A stretch of DNA of 64,000 bases from Hoeflea sp038900095 (GTDB lineage Bacteria; Pseudomonadota; Alphaproteobacteria; Rhizobiales; Rhizobiaceae), in contig NZ_JBBMQQ010000008.1 in the NCBI RefSeq assembly GCF_038900095.1, positions 62,001 through 126,000 of the forward strand. Direction: 5' to 3'. The first letter of the stretch is position 1. Each line of letters starts with the position of its first letter. Positions 61,343 through 64,000 of this stretch are shown here, in pieces. Made by a program: the position numbers and the translations under genes. The notes under the pieces are model-generated. The model saw only the letters and a list, made by a program, of their open reading frames with translations, had not been told where the DNA came from and made no database searches.

Positions 61343-62699
61343 ACAGACTTTCGCCTGATCCGCGTGCGCGGGCGATTTCCTCGGCTTCGATGAGGGCAAA
61401 GGTCGCAGTCGCATCAACAGCCTTGCCATAGAGCCAGCCCTGTCCAGACTTGCAACCGAGTTCCCTGAGCTTGGCTGCCTGTTCCTCCGTCTCGATGCCT
61501 TCGGCAATGACCTTGAGGTTGAGCCCTTCACACATCGCCAGAATGGCGCGGACAATATGCTCCGCGGATTTGTCGATGGTAATCTCGCTGACAAAACTGC
61601 GGTCGATCTTGACCTTGTTGAAGGCAAATTCGCGCAAACGCCCCAGGCTCGACTGTCCGGTGCCGAAATCATCAAGCGATACCCGGATGCCGACGCTGCT
61701 CAGCTCGGTGACCACCTTGGCGGCGATCTCAGGATCGCTCATCATCGCGGTTTCGGTGATCTCCAGTTCCAGGCGATGTGGATCGAGACCAACGCGGTTG
61801 ATCACGGCAAGAACATTGAAAGCCGTTGCCGGATCGATCAGTTGGGCGGACGAAAGGTTGAACGACAGGAAAATGCCGGAAGGCCAGTGCTTGGCGGTCT
61901 CGGCGGCCTTCTTGAGCAGGGTTTCTGTCAGGGAATCAATGAAACCGCGCTCTTCTGCAAGCGGAATGAACACGCCAGGCGAAATGAAGCCCAGCTCCTT
62001 GTCAGTCCAGCGCGCGAGCGCTTCAAAGCCCTGGATGGAACCATCAGCCAGATTGACGATCGGCTGGAAGTGGACGGCCACCTCGTCCGCAATGATCGCC
62101 CGGCGAAGCGCCTGTTCAATCTGCGTACCGCGGCGCATCTCTTCCGCGATCTCCTCGGAATAGACGGTGATCTGGCCACGGCCACGCCGTTTTGACCGGT
62201 AAAGCGCCGTATCCGCGCTCTTGAGCAATTCGGCGAACTGCTCACCGGCGAACGGATAGACGGCGAAGCCGAAAGAAGCCGACAGGCGGACATTGCGGTC
62301 GCCCAGATCATAGGGAGCCGACAGCACATCCTTGAACATGCGGCCGATTTTCTCGGCGCCCTTTTTCTCGAACACGAGCGGCAGGATGAACGCGAACTCA
62401 TCGCTTTCAATTCGGGCGACAAAGCCTCCGTCGGGAAGGCACGCGCGCAGGCGGTGCGCGACCTGACACAGGATCTCGTCACCGGCCGCGTGGCCGAACA
62501 AATCGTTGATCGGCTTGAAGCCATCAATATTGGCTATACCGATGGTAAAGGGAGCAGGGTCGTCAGCCCGTTCTGACGCAAGCTTGCGGATCTTGTCCAT
62601 CAGCCGGCGTCTGTTTCCCAGACCCGTCAGGGGATCGGTGTAAGCCACAGCATTCGGGTTCGGGGACAATGCGTCCGTAATTGCATCTTCAGGGGTCAT
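61332..62699 (-). CDS. GGDEF/EAL protein: degenerate cyclase domain plus intact c-di-GMP phosphodiesterase domain
   Basis: A 455-residue soluble protein starting MTPEDAITDALS at 62699. Residues about 20-180 are a GGDEF domain whose signature is IESDEF (97-102) instead of GGDEF, so diguanylate cyclase activity is unlikely. Residues about 190-440 are an EAL domain with FEALARW (225-231), NLSSAQL, EITETAMM, DDFGTGQSS, KIDRSFV, AEGIETEEQ and GQGWLYGKA, all the metal and catalytic residues expected of an active phosphodiesterase. It should lower cyclic di-GMP; the degenerate domain may bind GTP as a regulator. There are no membrane segments or sensor domain. Confidence 0.9.
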   Translation of the reverse strand: MTPEDAITDALSPNPNAVAYTDPLTGLGNRRRLMDKIRKLASERADDPAPFTIGIANIDGFKPINDLFGHAAGDEILCQVAHRLRACLPDGGFVARIESDEFAFILPLVFEKKGAEKIGRMFKDVLSAPYDLGDRNVRLSASFGFAVYPFAGEQFAELLKSADTALYRSKRRGRGQITVYSEEIAEEMRRGTQIEQALRRAIIADEVAVHFQPIVNLADGSIQGFEALARWTDKELGFISPGVFIPLAEERGFIDSLTETLLKKAAETAKHWPSGIFLSFNLSSAQLIDPATAFNVLAVINRVGLDPHRLELEITETAMMSDPEIAAKVVTELSSVGIRVSLDDFGTGQSSLGRLREFAFNKVKIDRSFVSEITIDKSAEHIVRAILAMCEGLNLKVIAEGIETEEQAAKLRELGCKSGQGWLYGKAVDATATFALIEAEEIARARGSGESLFIR

Positions 62700-62821
62700 T
62701 GATAAACGATGGTCCGCACAAATGAATATATATTTCACCTTTAAAATGCGGCAGATGTCTTAAGATTGTCCTATAACGGGACCGGCAAGCATTCCCTAGG
62801 GAATCCGGGAACATAGACGGC

Positions 62822-64000
62822 TTATTCGGCGGCCATGAACTGGCTTGGGCTGTCGATCCATTTCTGGATGATCGCCTCGAGTTTTTCCGGGCTGACCGGC
62901 TTGGACAGATAGTCATCCATTCCCGCCGCCAGACAGCGGTCCCGGTCGCCGCTCATCGCATGGGCTGTCACGGCAATGACCGGAACACGTGCCGTCTTGT
63001 CCTTCATATTCGCCTCTGCATCCCGAATTGCCTGAACGGCCTGAAGGCCGTTCATGACCGGCATGGAAATGTCCATCAGGATGAGATCGGGTGGAGCCGC
63101 CCGCCAGGCAGCAACGGCTTCCTGGCCATTGTCGACAATGCGGAAGTCCACACCGATACCTTCGAGAATCTGCTCGAAAACGATCTGGTTGACGTCATTG
63201 TCTTCGGCCACAAGTACCCGGATCCGCTCACGGGCGGGAGCCGCCTTCTGGTCCGGAGCCGCGGAAAGTGAGGCCGCCGGGCTGGCGGGTTCATGCTTGG
63301 CATGAGCTGCCGGTTCCGGTGACTGTGCGGAGGCGACAACGGACAGGGCCGGAGGCTGGGGCGGCTTCACCGGCGTCGACGCAAGGGGGACTGGAGATCC
63401 GGCCGGCGGCTCTACTGCAAGCCTTTCCTCGATCGCCTGCTTGAGAACCGCATGCTTGCCGGTACCGGCCTGGCCTGACAAGACACTTGCCAATTGGGCC
63501 GTTATTTCCACCTTGCCGATTTCGAGCTTCATCGCTTTTGCTGCATCGAGAAAAGTAACGGCCTCGGTTGCGCTGGCAGTCGCCACAGCGTCGAACCCCG
63601 CCGCTTTCAGGGCCCTCACCCGTTCAGCCGAGCGGTTGCGATCCTCATCGACAACCAGGATGCGATGCCCGGGCTCCGCGTGGACCGGTTCCGCAGCTTG
63701 CGTGCCGGAAGACGCGGCTGACCGCTTTTCCGGTCTGCGGTAGTCCGACGCAAGCTTTGCGCCATCCGCGTAAGCACTGACGTCGTCGAACGACACGGTG
63801 ACATGATAATTCCCGGGCGTTCCGGAGCGCGTGATGCGGGTCACGACCTGCAGCACTGTTCCGTCGGCCCTGTAGATATCCTCGAGCGCCTCGTAAGGCA
63901 CGCCCGTTTCAAGCACATGGCCTTCGACCTTCTCGAAACGCGCAGCAAGTTCCGGCTCGACGAGATCGGCGGCTTTCTTTCCGACGATCTGCTTGCGGGG
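62822..64000 (-). CDS. PAS/double-receiver signalling protein, 5' part cut by right window edge
   Basis: The frame stays open to base 64000, so the N-terminus is missing; about 392 residues are visible. They begin with the end of a PAS-like region (QIVGKKAADLVEPELAARFEKVEGH, then YEALEDIYRADGTVLQVVTRITRSGTPGNYHVTVSFDDVS). Next comes a receiver-like segment (ILVVDEDRNRSAERVRALKAAGFDAV) that lacks a recognisable phospho-acceptor, then an Ala/Pro-rich linker. Last is a full receiver domain (VLVAEDNDVNQIVFEQILEGIG) with the acceptor Asp in LILMDISMPVMNG and YLSKPV. It is probably the C-terminal half of a hybrid histidine kinase or a multi-receiver protein; no kinase domain is visible. Confidence 0.8.
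   Translation of the reverse strand, partial: PRKQIVGKKAADLVEPELAARFEKVEGHVLETGVPYEALEDIYRADGTVLQVVTRITRSGTPGNYHVTVSFDDVSAYADGAKLASDYRRPEKRSAASSGTQAAEPVHAEPGHRILVVDEDRNRSAERVRALKAAGFDAVATASATEAVTFLDAAKAMKLEIGKVEITAQLASVLSGQAGTGKHAVLKQAIEERLAVEPPAGSPVPLASTPVKPPQPPALSVVASAQSPEPAAHAKHEPASPAASLSAAPDQKAAPARERIRVLVAEDNDVNQIVFEQILEGIGVDFRIVDNGQEAVAAWRAAPPDLILMDISMPVMNGLQAVQAIRDAEANMKDKTARVPVIAVTAHAMSGDRDRCLAAGMDDYLSKPVSPEKLEAIIQKWIDSPSQFMAAE

Overview
The window looks like chromosome from a marine or plant-associated alphaproteobacterium of the Hyphomicrobiales (Rhizobiales), close to Rhizobiaceae or Phyllobacteriaceae such as Hoeflea. This placement is inferred from the high GC content, the dense ATGA-type overlaps, the abundance of ABC uptake systems with LysR, IclR, ROK and TetR regulators, a rhizobial-type xyl transporter and a cuckoo-type small RNA. 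I see no phage, transposon, CRISPR array, rRNA or tRNA. The region is accessory catabolic DNA with a few housekeeping-like genes.

Layout. 1-5.3 kb: an arginine/guanidino island with a guanidine-modifying hydrolase (cut by the left edge), a TetR regulator, arginine:pyruvate transaminase (AruH-like) and 2-ketoarginine decarboxylase (AruI-like), facing an ArgE-like deacylase. 5.5-11.3 kb: a complete Opp/Dpp-type ABC importer. 11.3-18.0 kb: a three-gene transglutaminase / ATP-grasp-alpha-E / transglutaminase-DUF2126 cassette of the predicted peptide-amidoligase type. 18.2-23.4 kb: orphan CheW, a DEAD-box RNA helicase, a DHA2-type MFS exporter and a small secreted protein. 23.5-32.8 kb: LysR, an orphan arsenate reductase, then a YdcSTUV-type polyamine/GABA-family importer with gamma-aminobutyraldehyde dehydrogenase (PatD), PurU and a LysR. 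32.8-33.0 kb: a minus-strand small RNA with two CCUCCUCCC loops. 33.2-37.9 kb: a xylose-type importer (xylF-xylH-xylG) divergent from its ROK regulator, which is translationally coupled to a di-haem oxidoreductase and an ASPIC/UnbV beta-propeller protein (to 41.0 kb). 41.1-43.8 kb: a LuxR solo divergent from a DmdB-like acyl-CoA ligase. 43.8-56.6 kb: a galactoside island with IclR, MalFGK-type importer, GH36 alpha-galactosidase, GH42 beta-galactosidase and De Ley-Doudoroff galactose enzymes. 56.7-61.3 kb: an N-methylproline-demethylase-like flavoenzyme and a non-pyrrolysine MttB-family methyltransferase with a divergent LysR. 61.3-64.0 kb: a GGDEF/EAL protein and the C-terminal part of a PAS/receiver protein cut by the right edge.

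How the parts fit. AruH/AruI convert arginine to 4-guanidinobutyraldehyde. PatD oxidises aminoaldehydes made from polyamines, so both touch the same arginine/putrescine/GABA network. The galactoside island can import, hydrolyse and oxidise galactosides, but no galactonate dehydratase gene is visible. The MttB-family enzyme plus the demethylase could take proline betaine to proline in two steps, but no corrinoid protein is visible here. All four substrate-binding-protein genes are followed by a stable intercistronic hairpin, a design expected to raise binding-protein mRNA over permease mRNA.
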